Assembly: GCA_028023455.1 (NCBI GenBank)
Contig: JAQFVV010006470.1
Location: 524,001-588,000, forward strand
Reading direction: 5' to 3'
Source: Epiperipatus broadwayi
Taxonomy: Eukaryota > Onychophora > Udeonychophora > Euonychophora > Peripatidae
Length of the DNA: 64,000 bases
This document shows positions 12,771-27,489 of the stretch, piece after piece. Each line of letters begins with the position of its first letter. Positions within the stretch are counted from its first letter, which is position 1. The translations under genes and the position numbers were made by a program. A model generated the notes under the pieces. It had not been told where the DNA came from, searched no databases, and saw only the letters and a program-made list of their open reading frames with translations.

Positions 12771-12773
<3 letters not shown>
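11842..12773. other. Stretch without a gene
   Basis: AT-rich, with a moderately GC-richer patch at 11990-12260. No coding region or repeat family is recognised. Confidence 0.5.

Positions 12774-12841
<68 letters not shown>
12774..12841. repeat. (TA)n microsatellite, left flank of PLE-B
   Basis: Pure TA run close to the left arm of the PLE-B foldback. Confidence 0.98.
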
Positions 12842-12843
<2 letters not shown>

Positions 12844-12919
12844 AACACATATATATATCTATCATCAAAACTACCCCAAATCTAAAATTAAACCAGACCA
12901 GCATAAAAATAATATTAAA

Positions 12920-12963
12920 ACACAACCTAAGGTTTCACTGCTACAAGCAGACTTCTCAAGTGT
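12920..12963 (-). ncRNA. Hammerhead-like motif, PLE-B minus arm
   Basis: On minus: ACAC (stem I), TTGAGAA (core with U3 and A8 in place of C3 and G8), GT, stem II CTGCT/AGCAG with a three-base loop, T, GAA, stem III ACC/GGT with loop TTA, T17, GTGT closing stem I. The paired change at positions 3 and 8 keeps the core base pair. Confidence 0.5.
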
Positions 12964-13209
12964 AAAGAACTACAAAAAACCACACATTATATATACTATT
13001 AAAAACTACCCACAATTCCATTCACTTCCCATCCACCCTTAATATTAAAAGAACTCTTAAATAAGTTAATTGCTTCAGAATAATAAATTTTCAATAATAA
13101 AGACTCTTTAATTCTTCTTTTGATTTCATTTCTCTCAAAGAAGACAACCTTAGCTTCATCAAAATCAATAGTGTGGCCTGTATCTTTTTCATGGACACAT
13201 AAAGCAGAA

Positions 13210-13476
13210 CTAAGATATCTATTTTTAAAGGTTCATAAAAGTAGAATTAAAAATAGATATCTTAGTTCTGCTTTGTATGTCCATGAAAAAGATACAGGCC
13301 ACACTATTGATTTTGATGAAGCTAAGGTTGTCTTCTTTGAGAGAAATGAAATCAAAAGAAGAATTAAAGAGTCTTTATTATTGAAAATTTATTATTCTGA
13401 AGCAATTAACTTATTTAAGAGTTCTTTTAATATTAAGGGTGGATGGGAAGTGAATGGATTTGTGGGTAGTTTTTAA
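13210..13476 (+). pseudogene. PLE-B GIY-YIG C-terminal part
   Basis: The plus-arm ORF from about residue 37 reads KVHKSRIKNRYLSSAL, then HEKDTGHTIDF, and ERNEIKRRIKESLLLKIY: the conserved second half of a PLE GIY-YIG domain (H...TGH.IDF ... E....RR.KE). The part before it is read-through of the other arm and is not a real N-terminus. The minus arm encodes the mirror copy, and a longer copy lies at 46259-46575. Confidence 0.8.
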
Positions 13477-13511
13477 TAGTATATATAATGTGTGGTTTTT
13501 TGTAGTTCTTT

Positions 13512-13555
13512 ACACTTGAGAAGTCTGCTTGTAGCAGTGAAACCTTAGGTTGTGT
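13512..13555 (+). ncRNA. Hammerhead-like motif, PLE-B plus arm
   Basis: Mirror copy of 12920-12963 with the same sequence: stem I ACAC/GTGT, core TTGAGAA, a 5-bp stem II, GAA, a 3-bp stem III with loop TTA, T17. Confidence 0.5.
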
Positions 13556-13645
13556 TTTAATATTATTTTTATGCTGGTCTGGTTTAATTTTAGATTTGGG
13601 GTAGTTTTGATTTTATATTGACTAGTTTAGCTTTATGCTTGTAAT

Positions 13646-13648
<3 letters not shown>

Positions 13649-13734
<86 letters not shown>
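13649..13734. repeat. (TA)n microsatellite, right flank of PLE-B
   Basis: About 43 TA units. Confidence 0.98.
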
Positions 13735-13737
<3 letters not shown>

Positions 13738-14003
13738 TAAAATTCACATAAATCATAGTTATTTTATTAGAAGTAATTTTGACTATACATCTTGTAGACT
13801 TTATCAACTATATAACATTGAATAATCAAAACAAGACTTCCTTTCACAACAACTATAGTTCAATTTAGTTTAGTTCCCCCACAATTGTGTTATTTTAACA
13901 CGTTATGGTTGCCAATTCATTAACATTGGACGATTTCTTCAAATCAACATAGCGACTTAAATTTATGTGTATTGTGGCATGACAACGTTCAATTTGCATT
14001 ACT

Positions 14004-14171
14004 TTATACTTTTATAATCAAATTAAATCCATAATGGCAATACTTATTATGATAAAATATAACAGTTGATGAAGGTTTATTTGCATCTTTTTCTGATTGT
14101 TTTTCTTTTTGAATTCTATTATATAAAAGCATATACACTTTTATTCTCCTCTCCAATGTACATTTAGATTC

Positions 14172-14206
<35 letters not shown>

Positions 14207-14217
14207 CTAAATGGCTT

Positions 14218-14253
<36 letters not shown>

Positions 14254-14585
14254 AAGCCAGATTTACATATAATACAATTTTGATTAAAATTTGAATTTTG
14301 AATTTTAGAGTTATTAAGCAATATATTTGTATTATTTGTAAAGAAAAAAACAATATGACATAAACCATTATAAATTCTTCTAATAAACTTAACATGCACA
14401 TCCGATATAAATGGTATTGGAATCCATTTTACTTTAATATTATTTTTAATTTTATAATATTGTTGATTCTTTTTAAATGTTTTAATAACATTAATAATAA
14501 GATCTTTGTTATAACCAATTTTCAACCAAAAAAAATACATTTTTACTCTATCACTAGAACACCTGCATATTTTTTTATATTTCAA
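14004..14585 (-). pseudogene. PLE-C C-terminal region with GIY-YIG part
   Basis: It starts with KKICRCSSDRVKMYFF and WIPIPFISDVHVKFIRRIY, matching NKLCKYSSDKI and WISIPFICNEQVKFIKQIY of PLE-D. A (TA)n block, translated as repeated IY, then splits the GIY-YIG core. After it come ESKCTLERRIKVYMLLYNR and FYHNKYCHYGFNL, the second half of the domain. The TA block sits where PLE-D has FCGKAYIGES, so the nuclease motif itself has been lost. Confidence 0.8.
14173..14251. repeat. Two (TA)n blocks around an inverted PLE segment
   Basis: (TA)n at 14173-14204 and 14220-14251. The sequence between them (ending GGCTTACA) is the reverse complement of PLE sequence just outside (TGTAAGCC at 14252). This is a tiny local inversion/duplication inside PLE-C. 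Confidence 0.8.
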
Positions 14586-15059
14586 AATAAGGATAACTTT
14601 TTAATTCAGACAACTTATGACATTTAGGGACATGCGATTCATATTGAATAAAACCATTAGTTTCATTTGGTTTTATTGACTTAAAATAATCCAAATTGTA
14701 TTCATTATATATAACTTGAATATGCAATAGTTTTATGAAATTGTATTTTTATGAGTTATAACCCACTTTATATTCTTAATCTAATTTAATTCATTAAATA
14801 AATTGATTATTATATCATGTGTTCCACAAATAAAAACATCATCTACATATCTTTGATATATTTTAATTTCTTGATATTTGAATTGCTTTAAGATTTTACT
14901 TTCATAAATTTATATTACAAAATTAAAGATTTGAGCCACAGCAGGAAGACCCATTAGCCAGCCATACCTCATTATATAATATTCATTATCAAAATTAATA
15001 TAAATATTTTTTCAGTATACCGTAATACTTTTATAATAAAATTTATAATATCAGTCTTT

Positions 15060-15419
15060 GAACTCAGACTTTCACATGACCCACTATTCTCAGTGCCATC
15101 TCATATTGCTGACTCACCTGATCACACACATGTTGAAAAGATAAATAATCACCAATATATGTATTTCATGCTAAGACAGCAATCATCAGCTTTATATTAA
15201 GATAGCCATTCTTCATACTTTAATGGACAGACTTCAATCTATTCCAACTCACAACTCTTCAGCCTTCTATTTCATTAAAAATCTGATGATGTTTTGTGCA
15301 TGATCAGGTGGGTCAGAAATATGAGATGGCACTGAGAGTAGTGGGTCAGATTGAAAGTCTGAGTTTGAATCCTGCATATATTACATATATAAATGCAGGT
15401 TTATGCCTGTACAATGCAT
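15060..15419. mobile_element. SINE-like inverted pair inserted in PLE-C, 14-bp target duplication
   Basis: The 14-base sequence TAATATCAGTCTTT occurs at 15046-15059 and again at 15420-15433. Reading the PLE across one copy restores the expected RT order (KTDI... then GWLMGLP), so 15060-15419 is an insertion. It has inverted halves: about 15060-15140 on minus and 15290-15380 on plus share the ATGAGATGGCACTGAGA block and a B-box-like AGTTTGAATCC. The long target duplication fits LINE-type insertion. A relative lies at 3893-4055. Confidence 0.72.
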
Positions 15420-15720
15420 TAATATCAGTCTTTATATTTTTTGAAACAAGAGCATTATAAACAATATTAATTGACTCTATTCGATCTATTGATCCATACA
15501 TTTCACTTATATCAAAAGTACAAACTGTGTCATGTAACTCTATATTTATATTCTTAATTGTATCCACTAAATTAATAGATGATAAAACAGTATATTCTCC
15601 AAAACATAAAATATCTTGAAGTAGTGATTCAATATATCTATGTATTTGATAATAATATGCACCACCAAAATCAGCCATCAATCCTAATGGATAATTTTCT
15701 TTATTTAGATTTATAATCAA
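15346..15720 (-). pseudogene. PLE-C reverse transcriptase, motif A part
   Basis: The real PLE part is 15434-15720: PLGLMADFGGAYYYQIHRYIE, then VCTFDISEMYGSIDRIES with the motif A aspartate. The last residues (15346-15419) come from the inserted SINE-like element. The closest relative in the window is PLE-D (RLMIDFGGSFYYE and CTFDICEMYGSIDRL). Confidence 0.82.
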
Positions 15721-15747
15721 AAATATCCTTGGATAAATAGCCGATGA

Positions 15748-15750
<3 letters not shown>

Positions 15751-15805
<55 letters not shown>

Positions 15806-15817
15806 ATTAATCATCGG

Positions 15818-15864
<47 letters not shown>
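15751..15864. repeat. (TA)n pair with inverted flank inside PLE-C
   Basis: TA runs at 15751-15799 and 15820-15864 flank a short segment that repeats the neighbouring PLE sequence inverted (AGCCGATGATTAATA outside, TATTAATCATCGGCT inside). The break lies within a few codons of the point where PLE-D folds back at about 63690. Confidence 0.8.
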
Positions 15865-15865
<1 letters not shown>

Positions 15866-15958
15866 CTATCAATAGCTTTATTTGTAGCTTTTATTAAAAT
15901 ATCATTTATAAATTTCATTTGAGATGTATTTATATTTAATATTTCATTTTATTGAAAT

Positions 15959-16328
15959 TTAACCTTTTTCATTTGATCCATAACTTTTTTTATATTTTGC
16001 TCTCATAATCAAATACATTGGAAGACATTTATTTTTTAAACACCCTAAGTCACTATTTAATAGAGGACATTTATATTTATCAATTTGACATAACCATTTA
16101 TCATTTATAAATTTAATTATTGTTTTTATTTTTAACTTTTTTACCAATATTATTACACATATTAGAATTATACTTAATCATATTAAATGAATGTTCTACT
16201 GAAAAAAATAATTCAAGATTACAATCTTTCCATCTATCATCAACATATTTTGATCCAAAATTTAAAATATATTTTTGATTGAACTCCAAATTTATACCAG
16301 ATATGTTCACATAATTTTGATCATTCAA
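15959..16328 (-). pseudogene. PLE-C N-terminal region (broken)
   Basis: Two overlapping minus-strand fragments (16113-16328 and 15959-16147) upstream of the RT. The readable blocks FGSKYVDDRWKDCNLE and CLPMYLIMRAKYKK do not match any domain I know. Position and strand make them the N-terminal part of the PLE-C protein, with a frameshift between them. Confidence 0.5.
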
Positions 16329-16798
16329 TTTATTCCGAAAATCTTTATGAATTAAATGTTCAATTTTCTTGTTAAATTTATCAACTTTGTTAATTATAAC
16401 TTTTTTAAAATGAATATAATCAAATATTTTTTGACAAAATCACTTAAACACTTGATGTTAAACCAATCATCACAATTTTTCATCGATATAAAATAATTTA
16501 AAGCCATTAAATATTTCCACTGACCTTCACACTGTTTAATTATATTTTTTAAATTAATAATCTTTATATGCTTAGTAATTGTATGTAATAGTTTGCAAAA
16601 CCTATTTATTATTAATAAACATCAATTGGAAAAACTTCTAAATTACAACAGGCTTTTAAAAATTTTAATGTACATTTTAAGGTAATAATCTTCAACGTTA
16701 TCTTACTTCATTCTTTTAAAATCCATGTAATCCTTCATCGTCTGTTATATTTGATCTTAATAAATCATGTCAATATGAATTTAAATTTGATTATAAAC

Positions 16799-17606
<808 letters not shown>

Positions 17607-17623
17607 ATTTAAGTTTTTTTTAA

Positions 17624-17722
17624 GTGTCATAGCATCGGCCAAGGCGCGCACCCGCAACCCTGGCAACTGCCTGCAAGTGCAAGACCTTCGCGATGAACTC
17701 TCGACCACCAATGCAGAACTTC
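17624..17722 (+). other. 99-base GC-rich insert flanked by direct repeats
   Basis: An abrupt GC-rich block in AT-rich DNA, bounded by near-identical repeats (ATTTAAG, eight or nine T, AA) at 17607-17623 and 17723-17740. One plus frame is open throughout and reads KARTRNPGNCLQVQDLRDEL, which looks like real coding sequence. Length, composition and flanks suggest a captured fragment of foreign or host mRNA, or filler at a break. I cannot name its source. Confidence 0.6.
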
Positions 17723-17740
17723 ATTTAAGTTTTTTTTTAA

Positions 17741-18872
17741 ATTAAACTATTACTTGTTTTTTTTAATAAGTAAATAAAGCAGAGATAAACTTAAAAACGT
17801 TTTGCTTATGTGATAATTGTCCACTTTTTTAATCGCTTGTAATGAATCACTTTTATCTCTCTCCATTTTTTGTTAATAGCAATAATATTTACTGGAAACT
17901 TTTTCTATAATAGCAGTTTTGATATTGTACATCGATTTAACCAAATTGTGACTTGTGACCTTGCCTACGAAATTAAGTTAATTATTTCATTATTTAGTTA
18001 CTTCTACTATTAAGCAATTATTTTGATTCCATTAGGATAAATTAACTTATGGTTATATAAAACAAAATATTTTTATAATGTTATAAATTTTACTAATCTT
18101 TTTATACCACTATTTAATTTACTTACTTCTTGTTTTTTTATTCCATCGTCTGCCAAATCTATCCAAAATACCCCCCCCCCTCCCAGCACTGCTCAAACAT
18201 CTTATCTTTAATTCTAATTGGTCGATGACTTGAAAGTTGTTGCATAGTTTTTGCTGTTTTTTTTTATTTTTATTTTAAGTATTTAAGTTGTTATATCAAC
18301 ATTTAACCTAAAACAAATTTAACAACTATTTGTAAAGTGAATTAAATCTAAACAACATTTCAATTGAAACTTTAAAGATATTTCATTATTCGGCTTAATA
18401 GAATTATTTTAACAAAATATTTAAAATCAATGATTTTTTTAAATATTGTAATTATTTTAAAATATATTGTTATTAAAATTTAAATACAGATATATAAAAC
18501 AAAACGACCATGAATAAAAAAGAATGTGTATTTATAATTTCTTTTAAAATCCCTACTAAAATTATTTATTAAACTATTAGTACAAAATATATCTTCAAAA
18601 TTTAAAATTTTGGTCTATTTAATATAGTGGACCAAACGAAAAATCACAATTAATTATTATATATATAAACAATTATACACTTACAAATATTCAGAAACGC
18701 CCTCTGTTTAAAAGTCTATATCTCAATAATAGCGAATCTCAAAATGATACCATTTTGAAATTCTACACTAAAGGATGTTAAATATTGAAATACAAACTAA
18801 CTCAAACACAGATCGTGACATTTTAAATAAGCAAGCGATCTTAAATTTTGCTAATAAACTAACAATATATAT
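17741..18872. other. AT-rich stretch without a gene
   Basis: Contains a run of about ten C at 18171-18180. No coding region is recognised. Confidence 0.5.
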
Positions 18873-21521
18873 TGTAACAGGATGCGGGGTATCGAAGTGG
18901 TAAGATAGTTTGAACCGTGTGACAGAAAAACATCATCAACCCCAATTCAATTAAATACAAAATCAAATTTATAAAGTATATATAAGTAAGATATATTTAT
19001 AAGAGTATGAGATTAAAGAATCTCTGAGAGAGATCATTGATGAGATCAACCAGCTATTTCATAAGAGCAACCAAAAGCATAATTATAAATTCAACCAGCA
19101 TTATAATAAGTCAAAGTAAGTATAAGTAAATATTAAGAGAACCATCCAACATCATCGTTGATGGTAATAAATAAATGTATACAATAAATCAACAGTCCAC
19201 CTTGTGGCTGGATTTGAACCATAAAATATATAAATCAACAGTCAACCTTGTGACTGGATTGGAAATGAGTTTTCTTTAGACCAGGCTAACTATTGAGCCT
19301 TTGCCACCTTGGGCAATTATTTAACATAACTTGGATGCACCAGCTTAGTGCCCATCCGTTAGAATACCCAATAATCAGAAATCAAAACAATAATGCTGGG
19401 ACATTTAAAACATGCTGATCATCATCAATGTTCAGGCCACTTGTACTGGACAACTATAAACTTAAATTTTTAATAAGACTAAAGTAAAATAAAAATAATA
19501 GTGCATGAGCTTTAAAGAGTATCCTCTTTTGTGCCAATTAGGATGATGATTGATCATCTCTGGATGCCCAAAGCACTAAACACATCCCCATTTATCCGTG
19601 TCCGAAATCTAGCTCAGAGAACATGGAATCTATTACTGTATGTGAACAAAAAATCATGAAATACAATTTTAACAATTAAATATAAGTTTATTAATAACAA
19701 TAAAAAAAATGATTAAGGTCTTATAAGGGTTCTGATTTTGAAAAGCATACACAATTATGTACACAACTAAAATTATTACAATGTTTTACAACATTACTAC
19801 AAAATTCAAGTTATCACATTAATTTACATAATTACTATTCAAAATTTGAATTGTTACATTAATTTACAAAATCACGATTCATATTATTATTATGGATTAT
19901 ATATATATATGCGCACAGACACGTGATTTATAATATACAATTAATATTCAATAACACAATAATTATCATTTGCATATATGTCCTATTTGACAAGCATTGA
20001 CATATATGTACGCAAAGATTATTTGACAAGCATTGATATATATGGCGTATAGATTATTTATAAAATTAATTTTGTCAAATAATAAATAACATTACTTTTA
20101 TAATTAATAATTCCATTTTGAATATACATAAAATTTACATATTTGTTATAATGATAAAAATTATTTTCACAATTATTCTTTTTGTTGAATATAGTATTTT
20201 TTCCCCTTAAAATAAATCCAATCAAATTTTTGACAGTTAATTGATTTAAAATGACTTGCTTTTCCTAGTCTAAAAGATTTTTGGAAATCTTTTTCTTGAT
20301 TATTAATTATAACTTTGTTTGTACTTTTTTTAATCATAAATATAACTTTAAACAGTTTTTCTTCTTTAATAAACGATTTTAAACTAATGTCATTTTATAT
20401 ATTTCTATCAGTTATAAAATTGTCATTTTAATAAGGAAATTATTTAAAACTTCTTTATCATATATAATGATCACCACCAGCTGTATATACGTTTATCCAT
20501 GTTTTTTGCCTTTATCTGACACAGCATACGTGCAATTAATTCTTCAGCAAGCTGGAAGATTTTTCTTGATGAGTTTGGTTTTAGTGATTGTCATCATCAG
20601 GTAAAAGTATATAGTTCCGATAATTTGTTGGCATATCATGAGATTTCTTTTGTAGTCCAAGCATTTGTCAAGCTGTCTTCTAGAACATATTTAAATAGCT
20701 AGTTGATCCAATTGAAGTGACCCTGGCATCATGAATCAAATCTCTGCAGTAAACTATAATACATCTACTGGACTGTACTCCCTTAGATCTTCATAGGAGC
20801 TCTGTATAGCACTGCTAGGTATTTTGTCCTTATTTTTTAGGCTATTGATTTAGAAGTAACCCAGCTTCAAAACCAAAACTCCTGTGAAGGAAAATAGTTG
20901 CAGCTCTTGTCTTCAGCAACATTAGTTCACAGTAGCTTTTCTGCAAACTCTCTGCTAAAGCCAACAACATACTGCTCTCTTCAAAATCATTATCCACAAC
21001 TTTGCAGTTGGCCCAGTTGGTCACTGCTTAAAATATTAAAAACTCTTCTGACCAACTCTTACAAAACTGCAAGCAGAACTGTTCTTTTCAAAATCACTAT
21101 CCAGACTGAAGTTTATTTGTTATCAGCTCTTTTTCTAAAATCATCTGAGGTGTTATAACAACACCTTGATTAAAAACAGAATTTTATTTTTATCTCTCTA
21201 ATCCCTTTGAAAACATATATGTTTTAATTAATTAAAAAAATTAAAAAACAAGTATTGTGTTTTTACATTTCACAATCAGAATAATAATAACAATACAATA
21301 TTTATATTTATTAAGACCTTTTTTAAAATATTAATTTCATAATGAAATTTTATTTTAAACCCAGAGTTATTTAACCCTTTACTTGTTATTATTTTATTTT
21401 AGAAAATGTAGAAAAATATGTACAAAAATGTATTCTATGTTTATTTCTACTTTTCCTTTATTTTACATATATATATATGTACATACACTATATTAGTGTA
21501 TGAAATGTAAGCCAACTGGAT
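18873..21521. repeat. 2.65 kb non-coding repeat, unit A
   Basis: It begins TGTAACAGG and ends near CCAACTGG before a (TA)n tract. The same order of blocks is found in unit B (21601-24280) and, inverted, in the partial copy at 45063-46040: a GAGATTA..GAATCTCTGA block, a tRNA-like part, GTTTATTAATAACA, CACAGACACGTGATTT, TTATCAGCTCTTTTT and TTATTTCTACTTTTCC. No ORF with protein motifs is seen. Possibly a non-autonomous DNA transposon or a very large solo LTR (TG...CA ends). Class unknown. Confidence 0.78.
19191..19300 (-). repeat. tRNA-like segment with B box inside unit A
   Basis: On minus: GGCTCAATAGTTAGCC (A-box-like), then a tandemly duplicated block of about 40 bases. The distal copy carries GGTTCAAATCC (19210-19220), a full match to the pol III B box consensus; the proximal copy reads TTTCCAATCC. 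Unit B has the same at 21960-21970. This suggests a SINE or tRNA relic inside the repeat. Confidence 0.45.
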
Positions 21522-21522
21522 A

Positions 21523-21526
<4 letters not shown>

Positions 21527-21600
<74 letters not shown>
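21527..21600. repeat. (TA)n microsatellite between units A and B
   Basis: TA run separating the two tandem 2.65 kb units. Confidence 0.95.
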
Positions 21601-24280
<2,680 letters not shown>

Positions 24281-24572
24281 TATATATATATATAAGTTCT
24301 TTTAAGACATCAAAAATGATTCAGGTTATTTCATGAACAAAACCTGTTTTATTGCAACCAAGAAAAGTATGTAATAATAAATATTTACATAAACAGATAA
24401 TAGATTAATCATATATATATGGCAATCATGGGAATTAAGTTATTTGAATTTAACAGCAGTTTAGGAAGGTTACAGAAATAATCAAAAGTACTTTGGTGTA
24501 CTGAATGACTATGCTATATTACTTTATTATGATTACATTGATTTTTTTTTTGTTAATATATAGATAATCATT

Positions 24573-25137
24573 ATGAATGCAGTTTATTTTATCATTATTT
24601 GGTGCATATCTTCATGTATCAGTGACTACATAACTTTTGTTCAGGAATGTCCTTCATCCAATTCTCAAGAATGCTCCTGTAGTGATTTGCGGGTTAACTG
24701 CTTTAAACTTAATACATTGATTGAATTGCACACATATTTAGGTATTCCTCGCTCCCTGGATCAGATTTATATTAAATCCAAGAAATTGAAAAAACTTCCC
24801 AGACATGCAATTGGTGTAGTTCAAACAAAAAGTCTTACATTTGAATGCCCTAAACTCAAGCATATTAACCGCCTTGCTTTTTTAGGACTGGAGTCTACAT
24901 TGGAAAGTTTAAGTATTATAAATGGAAAACTTAAAGAACTACCACTATTATCATTCGAGTACCTGCCTTCTCTTCAACACTTAAATTTAAACTATAATGT
25001 TATTGATAAAGTAACAAGTTTCGCTTTCTACAGACTAAAGAATTTAAAAAGTGTAAGTCTAATTAGAAATAATATCACGACTGTCTATAGAGGAGGTTTT
25101 TCTGCACCAGACACATTGAATATGGTGGATATACATG
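24573..25137 (+). CDS. Secreted leucine-rich-repeat protein, exon 1 of 2 coding exons
   Basis: Encodes residues 1-188 plus the first base of codon 189. Residues 1-17 form a signal peptide (hydrophobic FIIIWCISSCIS). Cysteines 26, 34, 36 and 43 have the C-X7-CXC-X6-C spacing of an LRR N-cap. LRRs follow: LKKLPRHAIG, LKHINRLAFLGL, ESLSIINGKLKELPLLSFEY, LQHLNLNYNVIDKVTSFAFY, LKSVSLIRNNITTVYRGGF. The open frame continues only a few codons past a perfect splice donor (GTAAGT at 25138). Using that donor joins in phase to 52755-52921, which supplies the missing C-cap. Start chosen because it opens the signal peptide; a pyrimidine tract and AG at 24542-24563 may be the acceptor of a 5' UTR exon. Resembles arthropod secreted LRR proteins such as the Oplophorus-luciferin monooxygenase non-catalytic subunit type. 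Ligand unknown. Confidence 0.85.
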
Positions 25138-25988
25138 GTAAGTCTTTGCATGATCATATGTAAAATAACAATTTTATATAAATCAAATAGCGTAAATACT
25201 AATAATATAGAACTTATACAGAAATATATCATATTAAGATCAAATCATTATCAACTTAATTTATGCAGACTTATTGATAAAAGACAAATTTAACTTTCAT
25301 AAAATAAATTTAGTAATACATCTTATGAACTCAGTATAAAAAATAAATATTATACTTTCTTAATAATATTTAATTTAATTCTATATCTTAAAAATGACTG
25401 AAAATATTTCATTTTGATCCTCAATTTTAAACAAATGGATTAATATTTCTAAAAATTATATTGAAAATAAAAATCAAACATTGTTTATTAGATTATGAGT
25501 GGATTCAAACAACCAAGTTTTCACTAAAAAATGTTTTTTTTAAAGAAATGTTTAAATATATACCAGATAATTTATAACTATAAAACATATTGTAATAATT
25601 TGCTTATTGGTTCTTCAATTGTTTTAGCATTATTAAAAATCTTCTGTTTTGACAGTATAATAACTTAATATGACTGAAGAAATATTCAATCAAGAACAAT
25701 ATTCTAGGAAAATAATAAATAGGCATTATTTATGTCAATTTAAATAATCTATAATAAATAAAAAATCTGCTAAAGTTCTTTTAAATATTTCATGTAAAAA
25801 TAAATAGGATATCTGTCTTTTATCTGCATATATTAAATTAAAAATAATTTACACAATCAAACAAAAAAAATTGTATAAGTTCTATAATAATGTTTTATTT
25901 ATTTTAGTCATTACTAAAATTTAAAAGTATTATATACATAATTCACTATTATTAGAATAGCTTGTTACATATCATTAAATTATTTAGG

Positions 25989-25989
25989 T

Positions 25990-26037
<48 letters not shown>
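25989..26037. repeat. (CA)n(TA)n microsatellite
   Basis: About ten CA units followed by about fifteen TA units. Confidence 0.97.
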
Positions 26038-26040
<3 letters not shown>

Positions 26041-26194
26041 GTTCCAACCAGTAACCACCTAAACATTCACAGTAAAATATAGTAATCAATATTTCTGATT
26101 GCTGTCACGGCAAATTTCACACCTTTTAATGGCATATATATATATATATAAGTGTATTAATGTCCAAGGTTAAATGGGTTTATGCGTGTATGTG

Positions 26195-26800
26195 TAAATG
26201 GTTGTTGACTATTTTTTATTGATTACTTATAAACTCCTTTAACATTGGACATTAATACACTTATTATCTAACTACTCCATTAGACATAATTTAAAATTTA
26301 TAATTGTATTTTGTAATGTTATAAGTGATCTTTCATTAGTATGCATTCAGAATAAGTTTTAAATTGTTGATTGTTATTGATTACGAGTAATTGTTGACTA
26401 GTTTTTAATGACTACATTTAAGTCATTTAAAAAGCTTTAATTATTTTTACACTTATTATTTATGTAATAATTTTGGTACAATTTAAAATCTAAAATTTAA
26501 GTTTGTAATATTAGACCACATTCAAAATAGCTTTCAAATTGGTGATTGTTATTGATATTGATATAGTCTAAGTGTTGACTGTTTTTAGTGCATACTTATA
26601 AACCCATATATTTTTGAGCATTATTATAGTTCTTATTCAAGTAAAACTTTGTGGGCGATTTGAATTTTATTGGAGTTTGTAATGCTGTAAATGACATTGT
26701 GTAACATTCAATATAGGTTATATATTGATGATTGTTATAGATATTAAGATATTGTGAGGGTTGATTGGTTTTAAAATTGTTTTGAAATCAATTATACTTA
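26195..26800 (+). repeat. Degenerate tandem repeat, period about 180-190 bases
   Basis: The motif TTGTTGACT or its variants recurs at about 26202, 26391, 26572 and 26760. The blocks ACTTATAAAC, ACACTTATTAT, TAATTTAAAATTTA, TTTGTAATGTTA and TGATTGTTATTGAT recur in the same order within each period. About 3.2 diverged copies. The first unit overlaps an inverted repeat (26149-26180 against 26231-26265). Confidence 0.65.
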
Positions 26801-27489
26801 ATAATTTGAACCCTAATAAATAAGTCTATGTTTTTCATGGGGCTGAATGATTCAGACATTGATTTTTAATAACAGTTTAATGTAGGTAAATGAGTAGCAG
26901 TTGCTTGGAGATATTCTATTACTATAACAGTTTCATTTATCTCTCAGTCATTTATTTGTTCCTATATAAATATATTTCTATATCTTACTAATTATAGAGT
27001 ATACACTTCTATGTTTAAATACAAATTTGTTTTATGTTGTGATATTTTATTTAAACATTTTTTCTATTATTTTGTATACTATTGAATTATATTAAATTTG
27101 TTATGGAAACAATTTTATTGATAAAAATTGTATAGTATCTATAAAAATAACTCATCTTATTAAGTTTATTTATATAATTTATTTATTACGACTTTTTCTT
27201 TAATGAAATTGTTTTAAAATGATATAACATATACTGTTTGTTTTGTACAGAAGATGGATGATTGAGGATAATTTATATAGGCTTAATCATACTCCTGGGC
27301 TTGGCATGGACTTTGTATAAACTTGCCTTCAAGAAGCCACAAATTTTTTTTTATTTAAAATGTAACATATGAATGATTATGTGTATGTATACACACACGC
27401 ATTTTATTACATTAAACAATATTTCTCAAATAATTTGTGGGATATATAATACCCGTTATTAAAAAATATATTTAATATACAAACAATTT

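Larger units (their letters stand above)
12863..13611. mobile_element. PLE family B 3' fragment, perfect-looking foldback
   Basis: Arms 12863-13228 and 13247-13611 are near-identical reverse complements around a loop of about 18 bases. Each arm is the 3' end of a PLE, holding the GIY-YIG C-terminus and the 3' tail. (TA)n tracts lie outside both arms (12774-12841 and 13649-13734). High arm identity suggests recent origin or ongoing conversion between the arms. Confidence 0.9.
14004..16740 (-). mobile_element. PLE family C, near full-length but broken copy
   Basis: Read on minus from about 16740 to 14004. It contains an N-terminal region (15959-16328, lysine/asparagine-rich, no motif I can name), RT motif A (CTFDISEMYGSI at 15346-15720), RT motif B (GWLMGLPAVAQ, about 14930-14985), RT motif C (YVDDVF, about 14832-14850), a C-terminal linker and a GIY-YIG region (CTLERRIKV near 14140). 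It is interrupted by (TA)n blocks at 14173-14251 and 15751-15864 and by a SINE-like insert at 15060-15419, and carries frame damage. Close in protein to PLE-D at 62220-63613. It is the only copy here that keeps sequence upstream of the RT. Confidence 0.82.
25144..27489. other. Intronic AT-rich DNA
   Basis: No gene. Contains the microsatellite at 25989-26037, a short inverted repeat at 26149-26265 and the degenerate tandem repeat at 26195-26800, described separately. Confidence 0.55.

Noticed and set aside
13861-14003. Hammerhead in the PLE-C 3' tail
   Set aside because: I searched the minus strand for the same order of parts and found no core with a paired stem II; the true tail may be missing.
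19191-19300. Functional tRNA gene
   Set aside because: The B box is good, but no cloverleaf or acceptor stem can be drawn and A-to-B spacing is stretched by a duplication.
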